A DNA stretch of 29,093 nt from Saprospiraceae bacterium UBA2365 (GCA_002344345.1 DDTL01000055.1:1-29093), one strand, 5' to 3'; shown: positions 17,178 through 25,050, counted from the first letter of the stretch. Made by a program: numbers and translations. The notes: generated by a model not told the origin, from the sequence alone.

Positions 17178-18170
17178 ATGAATACACATGATTTCCCCCG
17201 CGCTCCTCTGGGTTTTTTACCGACACCGATTATCGAGTTAACCGCGCTTTCCAAACATCTTTCCGGACCTCGTCTGTTGATGAAACGGGACGATCAGACC
17301 GGTCTCGCTTTTGGCGGAAATAAAACGCGAAAGCTGGAATTTCTGATCGGTGAAGCGATTCAACAGGGTTGTGATACGGTGGTCACCGGTGGCGCAGCCC
17401 AGTCCAACCACTGCCGGCAAACGGCTGCCGCAGCGGTGAAATACGGTCTGGAATGCCATCTTGCGTTAGGCGGCGAACCGCAGGCTGATTACCAGGGCAA
17501 TTTATTGCTGGATGATCTGCTGAATGCTAAAATTCACTGGGAAGGGAATTTACGGAAAGGAGAAGGTATGTTTTTATTGATGGAAAAGTTAAAGACTGAG
17601 GGTAAAAAGCCATATTTTATCCCTTATGGCGGTTCCAACCCGACAGGTTCACTCGGATATGTAGAAGCGGTCAGGGAGTTGAGGGATCAATTGGAAGAGC
17701 AACAAATCTCTCTTACGCATTCGGTGTTCGCATCTAGTTCGGGTGGCACGCATGCCGGTTTGCTGGTGGGTGCCCGGATTTATAAACAATTATATCGAAC
17801 GATCGGGATCGGTATTGACAAAAGAGCGCCGGGAGAAGATCCGTTTGACGAACACATCCGGAATATCGCCAATCAAACCCTGATAAATCTGAAACAAAAC
17901 CCTGATCTTACCCCGGAAGATGTGATTTTATACAATGATTATATGGGTGAAGGCTATGGCATCGTTGGCGATCCGGAAAGGGAAGCCATCCGCTTGCTAG
18001 CCGGATTGGAGGGCATTTTTCTTGACCCGGTCTATACAGGCCGTGCAATGGCCGGAATGATCGATCTGATCAGGAAAGGAGTTTTTTCAAAAGACGATAC
18101 TGTTTTGTTCTGGCATACCGGAGGCGGCCCGGCGCTGTTTGCTTATGCGGAGGAGGTGCTGTTAGTTTAA
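17178..18170 (+). CDS. D-cysteine desulfhydrase / ACC deaminase family PLP enzyme
   Basis: A 330-residue fold-type II PLP enzyme. I use the ATG at 17178 because family proteins begin just before FPRAPLGFLPTPI; an in-frame ATG at 17151 adds nine residues and overlaps a TAATTTTG box. Motifs: KRDDQTGLAFGGNKTRKLEFL with the PLP Lys at about residue 52, GGAAQSNHCRQTAAAA, SSSGGTHAGLLVGAR for phosphate binding, and WHTGGGPALFAY near the end. It should deaminate D-cysteine (or ACC-like substrates) to an oxo acid, ammonia and sulfide. The reading frame appears more GC-rich than its neighbours and the gene stands alone among toxin-antitoxin genes, which suggests transfer. Confidence 0.88.
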   Translation: MNTHDFPRAPLGFLPTPIIELTALSKHLSGPRLLMKRDDQTGLAFGGNKTRKLEFLIGEAIQQGCDTVVTGGAAQSNHCRQTAAAAVKYGLECHLALGGEPQADYQGNLLLDDLLNAKIHWEGNLRKGEGMFLLMEKLKTEGKKPYFIPYGGSNPTGSLGYVEAVRELRDQLEEQQISLTHSVFASSSGGTHAGLLVGARIYKQLYRTIGIGIDKRAPGEDPFDEHIRNIANQTLINLKQNPDLTPEDVILYNDYMGEGYGIVGDPEREAIRLLAGLEGIFLDPVYTGRAMAGMIDLIRKGVFSKDDTVLFWHTGGGPALFAYAEEVLLV

Positions 18171-18186
18171 TGCTGGTATTCTGATT

Positions 18187-18211
18187 CTGGTAGACAATAT
18201 TTGTTTACCAG
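18187..18211 (+). terminator. Hairpin after the desulfhydrase gene
   Basis: CTGGTAgACAA pairs with TTTGTtTACCAG, 17 bases after the stop codon. It has no T tract, so it may instead stabilise the 3' end. Confidence 0.35.
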
Positions 18212-18361
18212 GACAAGTCTGACCGCAGGAAAGTATCTATAATTAAGGTATCTGTAATGTAAAAAAGGAAACAACCCTTTGAAATAAAAGTATTTGTTAT
18301 AGTTGAGGATGGTAGAAAAAATGAACAATTGAATCTATATAAAAGGAAACCAATCAAGTGA

Positions 18362-18626
18362 TCATTTTCTATTGTAAGCTTGTTTTCTGTGTTCAACCAG
18401 ACGCAAGTCAACTGACCTGAGCGTATCATTTATCAGATAAACTATTCTGTATGCTCCGACTCTGATCCGATAGAGATTTGAACTACTTTTTAGTTTTATG
18501 CATCCAATAGGCCTGGGTTCTTCTTCGAGTGAAAGAATGGCTTTATCGATTCTTTTAAAAAACATTTATTGGAAGATCTGCAATTTCTTTTTCAACACTT
18601 TTGGAAATGATTTTATCATACCCCAT
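18362..18626 (-). pseudogene. RelE/ParE-family toxin with a one-base frameshift
   Basis: The C-terminal frame (from 18565) reads FKRIDKAILSLEEEPRPIGC, IKLKSSSNLYRIRVGAYRIV, YLINDTLRSVDLRLVEHRKQAY, a clear RelE-type toxin with RIRVGAYRIVY and HRKQAY. The first ~23 residues lie in another frame from ATG 18626: MGYDKIISKSVEKEIADLPI. The two join if one base is removed from the homopolymer GTTTTTTAAAA near 18550-18556, giving an 87-residue protein of normal length. That start lies 3 bases after the antitoxin stop, the expected pair spacing. It could be a true mutation, a sequencing error, or translational slippage. As the sequence stands the toxin is split. Confidence 0.75.
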
Positions 18627-18629
18627 TTC

Positions 18630-18824
18630 TTAAAGCGTTGATTTATCAATTAATTCTTTTCGAAACTCCCTGTAACTTCTTTTTGATTCCTCTTCTCTGG
18701 CTTCCGCAAGCAAAATAGAATAGAAATCTTCCCATGCTGCTTTATGTTTTTTAAGATCAATCAACACTGCAACTTTGTTCTGATTTTCATCAGTCACAAA
18801 ATTAATTCCTTCAATGGTAAGCAT
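18630..18824 (-). CDS. Antitoxin of a RelE-type pair (Phd/RelB-like)
   Basis: A 64-residue protein: MLTIEGINFVTDENQNKVAV, then LIDLKKHKAAWEDFYSILLA, then a charged helix EAREEESKRSYREFRKELI. The pattern F-V-D-x-x-x-x-x-A-V-L-I-D-L-K followed by a helix is typical of short Bacteroidota antitoxins paired with RelE toxins. The acidic/basic C-terminal helix would wrap the toxin. It precedes the frameshifted toxin by 3 bases on the same strand. Confidence 0.75.
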   Translation of the reverse strand: MLTIEGINFVTDENQNKVAVLIDLKKHKAAWEDFYSILLAEAREEESKRSYREFRKELIDKSTL

Positions 18825-19123
18825 ATATAAAAATATAGTTCATTAAAATCTATGCAATTTTATGAAATTTTTAATTGTTATTCAAGGAATTTTGTGTTAT
18901 ACAAAATGAAACAGTCAGATCTTTCCCGGATTCGGATTTGTTCCGATCGATTATCCCGAGCATAGGGAATGCGGATAGCAGTTATGAGCAAAACTGTTTA
19001 GATAAAGATCTGAACAATCACTTTAGATACATCATTTCAAAAATCTCACATTATCTTTCCTTGCTAATCGAAGAATCTAAAAGTGGAAAGTGTAATTCGT
19101 CTAAAACATTAGAAAGTCATTTT

Positions 19124-19156
19124 TTTGTTTACCTTCATCTAAATGTAATATTTTTG
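19124..19156 (+). promoter_or_regulatory. Bacteroidota-type promoter for the DUF4160/DUF2442 pair
   Basis: TTTG at 19124-19127, 21 bases, TATTTTTG at 19149-19156, both full matches. The first ATG is 16 bases downstream. Confidence 0.65.
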
Positions 19157-19171
19157 TAAAAACAAGGGTTT

Positions 19172-19429
19172 ATGCCTGAATTGTCACGTTTTTTGGGAAT
19201 TATAATCTTTATGAACTTTAATGAACATAATCCACCGCATTTTCATGCAAAATATGGTGATTATGAGATTATTGTGGAATTGAATTCCGGTATTGTTGAA
19301 GGTAAATTCCCCAAAAGAGCATTGGCGTTGGTTTTAGAATGGTACGAAATTCATAAGACTGAACTGATGGAGAATTGGGTAATGATGCAAACAACCGGAG
19401 ATTTTAAAAAAATTAAACCTTTAGAATAA
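19172..19429 (+). CDS. DUF4160 domain protein
   Basis: An 85-residue protein: MPELSRFLGIIIFMNFNEHN, PPHFHAKYGDYEIIVELNSG, then IVEGKFPKRALALVLEWYEI. The N-EHNPPHFHAKYG-Y motif is the DUF4160 signature. Members usually sit directly before a DUF2442 gene, as here (6-base gap), and the pair is often treated as a probable toxin-antitoxin module; which partner would be the toxin is not clear to me. It has its own promoter. Confidence 0.85.
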   Translation: MPELSRFLGIIIFMNFNEHNPPHFHAKYGDYEIIVELNSGIVEGKFPKRALALVLEWYEIHKTELMENWVMMQTTGDFKKIKPLE

Positions 19430-19435
19430 TTAAAG

Positions 19436-19714
19436 ATGATATTAAATGTAATTAGCGCTGAATATATCGCAGATTATAAAATACTGCTGACTTTCAATAA
19501 TGGAGAAAGTGTTTTGACCGATTTAGAGCAAACTGTAAAATCAGATCAAAGGAAAATATTTTACCCTTTGAGGGAAATTGACTATTTTAAATCATTCAGG
19601 ATCAAACTCAACACCATTATATGGCCTAATGAGGCTGATTTTGCACCGGAGTTTTTACTTAAACTGGGACGACAGCAGAAAACTGAAAACTACCTGATTC
19701 AAAATCTCGAATAG
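19436..19714 (+). CDS. DUF2442 domain protein
   Basis: A 92-residue protein: VISAEYIADYKILLTFNNGE, TDLEQTVKSD, YFKSFRIKLNTIIWPNEADF, APEFLL. The order of a small beta sandwich with 'L-F-NGE', 'F-I-----I-WPN-AD-APE-L' is the DUF2442 signature. It is translationally close to the DUF4160 gene and is most likely its partner. Members resemble NE0471-type small domains that may bind DNA; function in this protein is inferred from the pairing only. Confidence 0.85.
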   Translation: MILNVISAEYIADYKILLTFNNGESVLTDLEQTVKSDQRKIFYPLREIDYFKSFRIKLNTIIWPNEADFAPEFLLKLGRQQKTENYLIQNLE

Positions 19715-19773
19715 TCAAAGCTTGAGGTCTCTTCGTTAAGTCTAATTTATTGGTTTTCATACTTTCTACCCCA

Positions 19774-22359
19774 TCACATCTTAAACTTAAACTTCAAAGT
19801 AACCTCTCCTGTCTCTTTATCCACGGTTATCTTATGACCATCGGTTCCTCCCAATTTTTCACCGGTGGACATCTCGAACAAGCCTGACAGGAACTCCATT
19901 CCTTTGGTCAAAACCTGCTCCAGTTTTTCATATTCCATTGACGAGCGACCATTCGAACTGACTTCTTCGGGTTCTTCCGTTAATACAATTCCCTCTTCTG
20001 TTTCTTCTGCAACTTCCGTTTCTTCCTCTTCGACGGTATCAGTAAGAAATCCGTTTTCATCAAAATCGAGCATCTCTTCCAGCATTTTGATGAACTGAGC
20101 CTTGCCTTCATTGGAAAAATCTACTGTATCTTCATTGGTGTCCTGGTTGAGCACATTATCAAAAAGATTTTGCTTCAACATCAGACCCGAAGCGATCTTT
20201 ATCTCAATGGAGTCGCGACAGATGAGGTTAAAAATATGCAGTTTGGAGCTTTCCTGACCAATCCTGTCTATCCGGCCTATCCGCTGATTTTTTTTTGCCG
20301 GATTCCAGGGAATTTCAAAATTGATCAGCGTGTCGGCAAATTGAAGGTTGAGACCTGTTCCGCCTGCCTCTGTGGACAAGAACACCTGAATATCTTCCCT
20401 GTTCTGGAACGCCTGTATCAGTTCGCCCCTTTTTTTTGAAGGAACACTTCCCGTCAGTTTGACATAGCCTATCTGAAGTTTTTCCAGTAATTGTTCGATC
20501 AGGAAAAGACTGTCCACCCACTCTGAGAAAATGACCATTTTTTTATTGGAACCTATGATATCCAGCCTTTCCTTGAGTATGAATTCGAGCTCAGTGAGTT
20601 TACTCGAATGATGTGAAGTCTTGTCGATTAAAAAAGTAGAGTTGCTCACCCTTCTCATATTGGTCAGGAGGATCATGATCTGCTCCCAGTCAAAAGTCGT
20701 TTTAAATCGTTTGCTCAGGATCTGAGCCAATCTGTGCCCGAATCTGGCATGCATACCGGCCTGCGGTTCAGACAAACTGATAAAAATATCTTTCTGAAGT
20801 ACCGTGGGAAGCTGTTGCAACACCTCCTTTTTCTGTCTCCGGATGATCAGATCTGCCACTTTGGCTTTTAAATCTGTCAGATTGTAGTAACCATTGATCT
20901 TGTTGTGTGATAATTTGTCAAAAACACAATGCTGGTATGAAAACTCCCACAACGGCGTCACTTTATATTTATCCAGAAACAATATGATGCTGTACAGATC
21001 GCTGAGTTTGTTTTCAATGGGCGTTCCTGTCAGGATCAATCCGTGTTCCTTATGCAATGAACTGATGATATTGGAAGTTTTACTCTCAAAATTCTTGATC
21101 TTTTGTGCTTCATCCAGGATGATAAAATCAAATTTTGCCGAATTGATCCATTCAAAATCCCTCATCACCGTTTCGTAATTCACAATGAAGAAAAAGTGAT
21201 CCTTGCTAAGGTATTTCCCCCTACGCTCTGCCGGAAATCCTTCAACCACCATAGCATCTTCACCTGTGAACTTATTAATTTCCTTCTTCCATTGATATTT
21301 GACTGATGAAGGACAAATGATCAGCGTATTCCGAAAATCCAGATATTTTCTTTTCAAAATGGCAGTAGAGATGGCCTGAAGTGTTTTCCCAAGACCCATT
21401 TCATCGGCGATGATCGCAGCTTTTCTGAATAAACAAAAAGAAACGCCTTCCTTTTGATAGGGAAAAAGTTCGGCTTTGATATCAGAAAAATCCAAATCCG
21501 CATGTTCGGCTTTCTTTTGTTGTAGCAGGAGGTCGTCAAAATACGTTGCCAGTTTTTCATATACTTCGGGACGAACCACTACATCACCGGATCCTTCCAG
21601 GCTTCTGATATAGGCTACCTTAGAAACAACCGTTTGGACAGGCAGATGAGTTTCTCCTCTGGGAAATAACCGGTGGACCACCTCTTTCTGGAATTCGTTC
21701 ATTTCGCCGATGAACTTCCAATGCAAATCATAATTATGTTGTGGATCCAAAGTGATCTCCAGATAGGGAGACACCCTGGGAAGATGATTGAACTTTTCCG
21801 GAAACTGGCTGATATAATCACAAAGGAAGATGATGTGTTTGGTCGTACTTAACTTATTCGTTTTCCAGTCAATATTGTTGATATAACCAAGATATTTTTC
21901 ATAATTCCAGAGCGTTATGCTGTACTTTTCATTTTTTTCGTTGTATAAAATATGATCTCCGTAAAAAGTTTTCCCAACCTTAACCCGGTAACCCAACTTA
22001 CGGCTTTTATCCCTTCTTTCCCACAAAACCCGATGGATCATGCCTTGTCGGGTGTATATTTTTCCTCCGATTTCTTTGGATTCCGGCAGGACATAATTTT
22101 CTTTCAACCAAAACAAACAGGCAATGATTTTCGGCGAAATTTCAGGTATCAGGATAGCTTCTTCAACCATATCGCCCGGTCGAATGGTCAATTCTTCAAA
22201 ATCTCCATTTTCCTTATCTATCTGAAAGCCCATTTCCTCTATTCCGTGCCAAATACAAGTCACAGCATCAGAACTAAAAATCTTCTGAGCCTCGGTGTAG
22301 GCAGGTTGATAGACTGCTAATTTTTGAAGCAGGGTGTTGATTCTATCCCGGAAATCCAT
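19774..22359 (-). CDS. SNF2-family DEAD/DEAH-box ATPase
   Basis: An 861-residue Swi2/Snf2 translocase. I start at ATG 22359 (MDFRDRI); a GTG at 22383 is in frame but overlaps a TATTTTTG promoter-like box. Walker A DEMGLGKT is near residue 318, the DEAQ box near 415, LTGTPIEN follows, and the C-terminal lobe has STEAGGTGLNLQFAD near 663 and QRIGRIDRIGQ. About 280 N-terminal residues have no motif I know. The tail is acidic (VEEEETEVAEETEEG) followed by a basic end. It probably moves along double-stranded DNA to remodel protein-DNA complexes. It stands alone, with no nuclease or methylase neighbour, but beside a toxin-antitoxin cluster. Confidence 0.92.
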   Translation of the reverse strand: MDFRDRINTLLQKLAVYQPAYTEAQKIFSSDAVTCIWHGIEEMGFQIDKENGDFEELTIRPGDMVEEAILIPEISPKIIACLFWLKENYVLPESKEIGGKIYTRQGMIHRVLWERRDKSRKLGYRVKVGKTFYGDHILYNEKNEKYSITLWNYEKYLGYINNIDWKTNKLSTTKHIIFLCDYISQFPEKFNHLPRVSPYLEITLDPQHNYDLHWKFIGEMNEFQKEVVHRLFPRGETHLPVQTVVSKVAYIRSLEGSGDVVVRPEVYEKLATYFDDLLLQQKKAEHADLDFSDIKAELFPYQKEGVSFCLFRKAAIIADEMGLGKTLQAISTAILKRKYLDFRNTLIICPSSVKYQWKKEINKFTGEDAMVVEGFPAERRGKYLSKDHFFFIVNYETVMRDFEWINSAKFDFIILDEAQKIKNFESKTSNIISSLHKEHGLILTGTPIENKLSDLYSIILFLDKYKVTPLWEFSYQHCVFDKLSHNKINGYYNLTDLKAKVADLIIRRQKKEVLQQLPTVLQKDIFISLSEPQAGMHARFGHRLAQILSKRFKTTFDWEQIMILLTNMRRVSNSTFLIDKTSHHSSKLTELEFILKERLDIIGSNKKMVIFSEWVDSLFLIEQLLEKLQIGYVKLTGSVPSKKRGELIQAFQNREDIQVFLSTEAGGTGLNLQFADTLINFEIPWNPAKKNQRIGRIDRIGQESSKLHIFNLICRDSIEIKIASGLMLKQNLFDNVLNQDTNEDTVDFSNEGKAQFIKMLEEMLDFDENGFLTDTVEEEETEVAEETEEGIVLTEEPEEVSSNGRSSMEYEKLEQVLTKGMEFLSGLFEMSTGEKLGGTDGHKITVDKETGEVTLKFKFKM

Positions 22360-22466
22360 AGTTTTAGTTTTTTTAATGGCCACAAAAATACTAAAATAGG
22401 AGTAGTTGAAGATACCCTGAGCTATTAAAACCTTTAATTTGGAAAGTTGATTTGCTGTATTCAGCT

Positions 22467-22617
22467 AAATTTGAGTCTTCTCCGAAAAGTCTTTCCCCCT
22501 AAATCCCCCTAAAAGCGGACTTTTAATTTGTTGATTTTCAATCGTTTACCTTCAGGGGTTGGGGCAAAAAACGATTGAAAATCAACAAACTGGACTTTTC
22601 GGAGCAGACTCAAATTT
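22467..22617 (+). repeat. Foldback repeat, copy 2 (short form)
   Basis: 151 bases bounded by perfect 11-base inverted repeats AAATTTGAGTC / GACTCAAATTT. The outer arms continue with CCGAAAAGTC / GACTTTTCGG. The inner arms at 22527-22547 and 22569-22589 (TTTGTTGATTTTCAATCGTT...) are a perfect 21-bp inverted repeat around a 21-base loop. CCCCCTAAATCCCCC and GGGGTTGGGG may pair as well. GGACTTTT occurs in direct orientation on both sides of the inner stem. It has no 25-bp modules, unlike copies 1 and 3. Confidence 0.9.
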
Positions 22618-22845
22618 GGAAAGTTAAGTTTCCAAAATTCGGAATTAATCAATATTTCTGATCTTTTGGATTTAACATCATTCAATAAGGATTTCTGATC
22701 ACTTTATTTCCCGGAAAGACTTACCAACAGATTTATATTCAAATGAATCAACAAGTTTTACTGTCGTTTGACTACAAGTACTGATTACATTCCCCAAAAT
22801 TTCCTTATCATTGCCGCAAAATTCGAATAAATCTATGAAACCGAC

Positions 22846-22895
22846 ATGATTAAAATAATCAATTAATCACAATTACTGATGATTATTTTAATCAT
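22846..22895. repeat. AT-rich inverted repeat before the nucleotidase gene
   Basis: A perfect 16-bp inverted repeat, ATGATTAAAATAATCA at 22846-22861 and its complement at 22880-22895, with an 18-base spacer. Each arm is also partly self-complementary (TGATTA/TAATCA). It ends 45 bases before the nucleotidase ATG and could be an operator or a 5' UTR hairpin. It has no GC stem, so a terminator is unlikely. Confidence 0.6.
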
Positions 22896-22940
22896 CAAAG
22901 GTTCCATCCGACAATTAAAAAACAATAAAAAAATAAACGG

Positions 22941-24605
22941 ATGAAATACAGGTTTTTACTGTTGCCCCTCACATTCTTCCTGCTCCTGAATTCCTGCAGC
23001 CAGCATGGCTTCAGACTGTCCAAAAAGGAAGTGCTTCCGCAAACCTTCGACCTGGTGATCATGTCCACCACCGATCTGCACGGACATATCATGCCCTGGG
23101 ATTATTTCAGGGATCAACCGGATGGAAGAGCCGGATTGGTCAAAATTGCCTCACTTGTCGATTCAGTCAGAGCAGTTAACCCTTATACCGTACTTGTAGA
23201 CAACGGTGATTGGCTACAGGGCAGCCCGATGGCGGAATATTACGCTTCTGTAGATACCATTACTGGATATCCGTTTCTTGAAGCAGCCGCGTTCATGCAT
23301 TATGATGCCATAACCCTGGGTAACCATGAGTTCGATTTCAGCTTATCCCTTATCAATAAACGGATCAAAGAATCCCGTGTGCCGGTTATTTCTGCTAATT
23401 TATTGAAATTCAATTCTGATGAACCTTATTATAAACCTTATATTTTCAAATCATTCGGAAAAATGAAAGTTGGCATCCTGGGGCTGATAACACCCGGAAC
23501 CGCTGTCTGGAATAAAGCCAGGCTCGAAGGACAGATTACCAATGCAGACCCGATTGAAACAGCCGGAAAATATGTTGCTGAGATGAAAGAAAAAGGTGCA
23601 GACATTATTATTGTACTTGCTCATTCCGGTTTGGAAGGTGAATCATCTTATGCTCCAGAAAACCAACTGGAAGAGAATTTTGGAAAAAATCTGGTAAATT
23701 CAGTTGCCGGTATTGATCATATTATCCTGGGACATCATCATATGGTCCTGGAAAATCAACATCTGTTAAATCCCGAAAAGATAAAAACTGGCTTTGTTAT
23801 GCCTGGAAGCCGTGGAACACATCTGGGAATCTCTACACTGAATATTTCCTATCATAAATCTTTAAAAAAATGGTTGATCACCGATCAAAAATCAAAAGTT
23901 GTTCCGGTCGTTCAGGCAAAAACTCACCAGGAACTGAATGATTTCCTGAGAGAATCTCATTTTCTGGTACGAGCGTATTACAACCAGCCGGTTGCAACTA
24001 CAAATGCTGTCTGGAGTACATCCAGGTCAAGAATGGAGGATACACCTATTATGGATCTGATCCAATATATCCAGCAAAAAATAACCGGAGCCCAATTATC
24101 CGCAGCTGCAGCTTTCAATACACAGAGCAATTTTGGGCCGGGGGATATCTCACTGGCTGACCTGTCTCAATTGTATCCTTATGAAAACAAACTTGCTTTG
24201 GTGGAAATCAACGGAGCGCAGTTGAAAGCATACCTCGAGCATTCAGCTCAGTTTTTTGTCCAAACCGAACATGGAAAATCACCCAAAATTAATTCACAAT
24301 GGCCTGGTTTTAACTATGATATGATTTCAGGCGTTGAATATGTCCTCGATATCACACAACCCGTGGGCCAACGAGTAAAATCGCTGAAATATCAGGACAA
24401 ACCTGTCCAAAATGGGGACATTTTCACTCTGGCAGTCAATTCATACAGGGCTGCCGGTGGTGGTGGCTTCGAGATGCTGCAAAATGCCCGCATCATCAGG
24501 GAATATGATGTTTCCATACGCGAACTCATTGCGGATTTCCTGAAACAAAAAGGATCGATCGAACCTGAAGATGTTTTTATTAAGAACTGGTGGATTGAAA
24601 ATTAA
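22941..24605 (+). CDS. 5'-nucleotidase / metallophosphatase lipoprotein
   Basis: A 554-residue lipoprotein: the signal peptide ends in LLLNSC with the lipidated Cys at residue 19. The N-terminal metallophosphatase domain has the dimetal ligands in TTDLHGH (Asp45, His47), DNGDW near 87, GNHE at 127-130 and GHHHM at 264-268. The C-terminal 5'-nucleotidase domain (about 350-540) has VEINGAQLKAYLEHSA, a GFNYDMISG substrate loop and VNSYRAAGGGGFEML. It should dephosphorylate nucleotides or cyclic nucleotides in the periplasm or at the surface, for phosphate and nucleoside scavenging. Length is normal. It lies between two foldback repeats. Confidence 0.92.
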   Translation: MKYRFLLLPLTFFLLLNSCSQHGFRLSKKEVLPQTFDLVIMSTTDLHGHIMPWDYFRDQPDGRAGLVKIASLVDSVRAVNPYTVLVDNGDWLQGSPMAEYYASVDTITGYPFLEAAAFMHYDAITLGNHEFDFSLSLINKRIKESRVPVISANLLKFNSDEPYYKPYIFKSFGKMKVGILGLITPGTAVWNKARLEGQITNADPIETAGKYVAEMKEKGADIIIVLAHSGLEGESSYAPENQLEENFGKNLVNSVAGIDHIILGHHHMVLENQHLLNPEKIKTGFVMPGSRGTHLGISTLNISYHKSLKKWLITDQKSKVVPVVQAKTHQELNDFLRESHFLVRAYYNQPVATTNAVWSTSRSRMEDTPIMDLIQYIQQKITGAQLSAAAAFNTQSNFGPGDISLADLSQLYPYENKLALVEINGAQLKAYLEHSAQFFVQTEHGKSPKINSQWPGFNYDMISGVEYVLDITQPVGQRVKSLKYQDKPVQNGDIFTLAVNSYRAAGGGGFEMLQNARIIREYDVSIRELIADFLKQKGSIEPEDVFIKNWWIEN

Positions 24606-24684
24606 ACTGTGAGCATATGAACTGAATTGCCAGCAATCAGCTTGTCAGGCTATTGGATTTTGAGTTTATTTTTACAATTCAGAC

Positions 24685-24928
24685 TTGAGTCCACTCAGAA
24701 AAGTCTTTGCCCCCTAAATCCCTACTGACGTTTTAAGTCATTACATGCACTGACGTTTTCAGTCAGCACAGGCACTGACGTTTTCAGTCAGTACACGCCT
24801 AAAATAGGACTTTTAATTTGTTGATTTTCAGTCGTTTATCTTTAGTCTTGTGCTGATCGATGACGTCAGTAGATTGGGGCAAAAAACGATTGAAAATCAA
24901 CAAATTGGACTTTTCGGAGCAGATTCAA
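24685..24928 (+). repeat. Foldback repeat, copy 3 (long form)
   Basis: The longest copy, bounded by TTGAGTC and GATTCAA. Inner arms at 24815-24837 and 24884-24906 are 23 bases with a single mismatch that is still a G-U pair in RNA. Three tandem 25-bp modules occupy 24723-24797 in the left part, and one module in the opposite orientation sits in the inner loop (24847-24871). Otherwise the sequence is collinear with copy 2, so the modules behave like insertions at two defined points. Confidence 0.9.
24723..24797 (+). repeat. Three tandem 25-bp hairpin modules
   Basis: Units at 24723-24747, 24748-24772 and 24773-24797. The shared core is ACTGACGTTTTCAGTCAG followed by YACAxG; ACTGAC and GTCAGT within the unit can form a small hairpin. 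The first unit has diverged (AAGTCATT). The same unit occurs twice in copy 1 (108-157, reverse strand). Confidence 0.9.
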
Positions 24929-25050
24929 ACTTTTCCAAAAGCAAAAAGGTATTGATCAATCTTCAAAAGTGTTTAAAAAACTATAGTCTAAAAATGATAA
25001 GGCTGGAATATTGACAAAAAATACATTTTCAAATAACAGTATCCTTCAAA

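Larger units (their letters stand above)
22360..22940. other. Intergenic region with a foldback repeat and an AT-rich inverted repeat
   Basis: Divergent region between the helicase and the nucleotidase. It contains repeat copy 2 (22467-22617) and the inverted repeat at 22846-22895. A 13-base direct repeat, AATTTGGAAAGTT, occurs at 22436-22448 and 22613-22625, the second abutting the element. No gene seen. Confidence 0.6.

Noticed and set aside
4354..18195. 13-base identity GATTCTGGTAGAC at 4354-4366 and 18183-18195
   Set aside because: A few 13-base matches are expected by chance in 29 kb, and the flanks do not match.
18205..18429. Minus-strand frame of 74 codons overlapping the end of the RelE-type toxin
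   Set aside because: It overlaps the recognisable toxin frame and has low-complexity Ile/Leu/Phe content with no family features.
18875..19159. A 94-codon open frame on the plus strand between the RelE-type pair and DUF4160
   Set aside because: It begins with TTG, has no recognisable family or ribosome site, and its end contains the -33/-7 promoter of the next gene. Most likely non-coding, though a remnant cannot be excluded.
24723..24797. Tandem 25-bp units considered as a CRISPR array
   Set aside because: The units abut with no spacers, are themselves the whole period, and no cas genes are present.
24685..24928. Foldback element considered as an integron attC site
   Set aside because: I see no RYYYAAC/GTTRRRY core pair at its ends, no integrase, and no cassette-like gene array.
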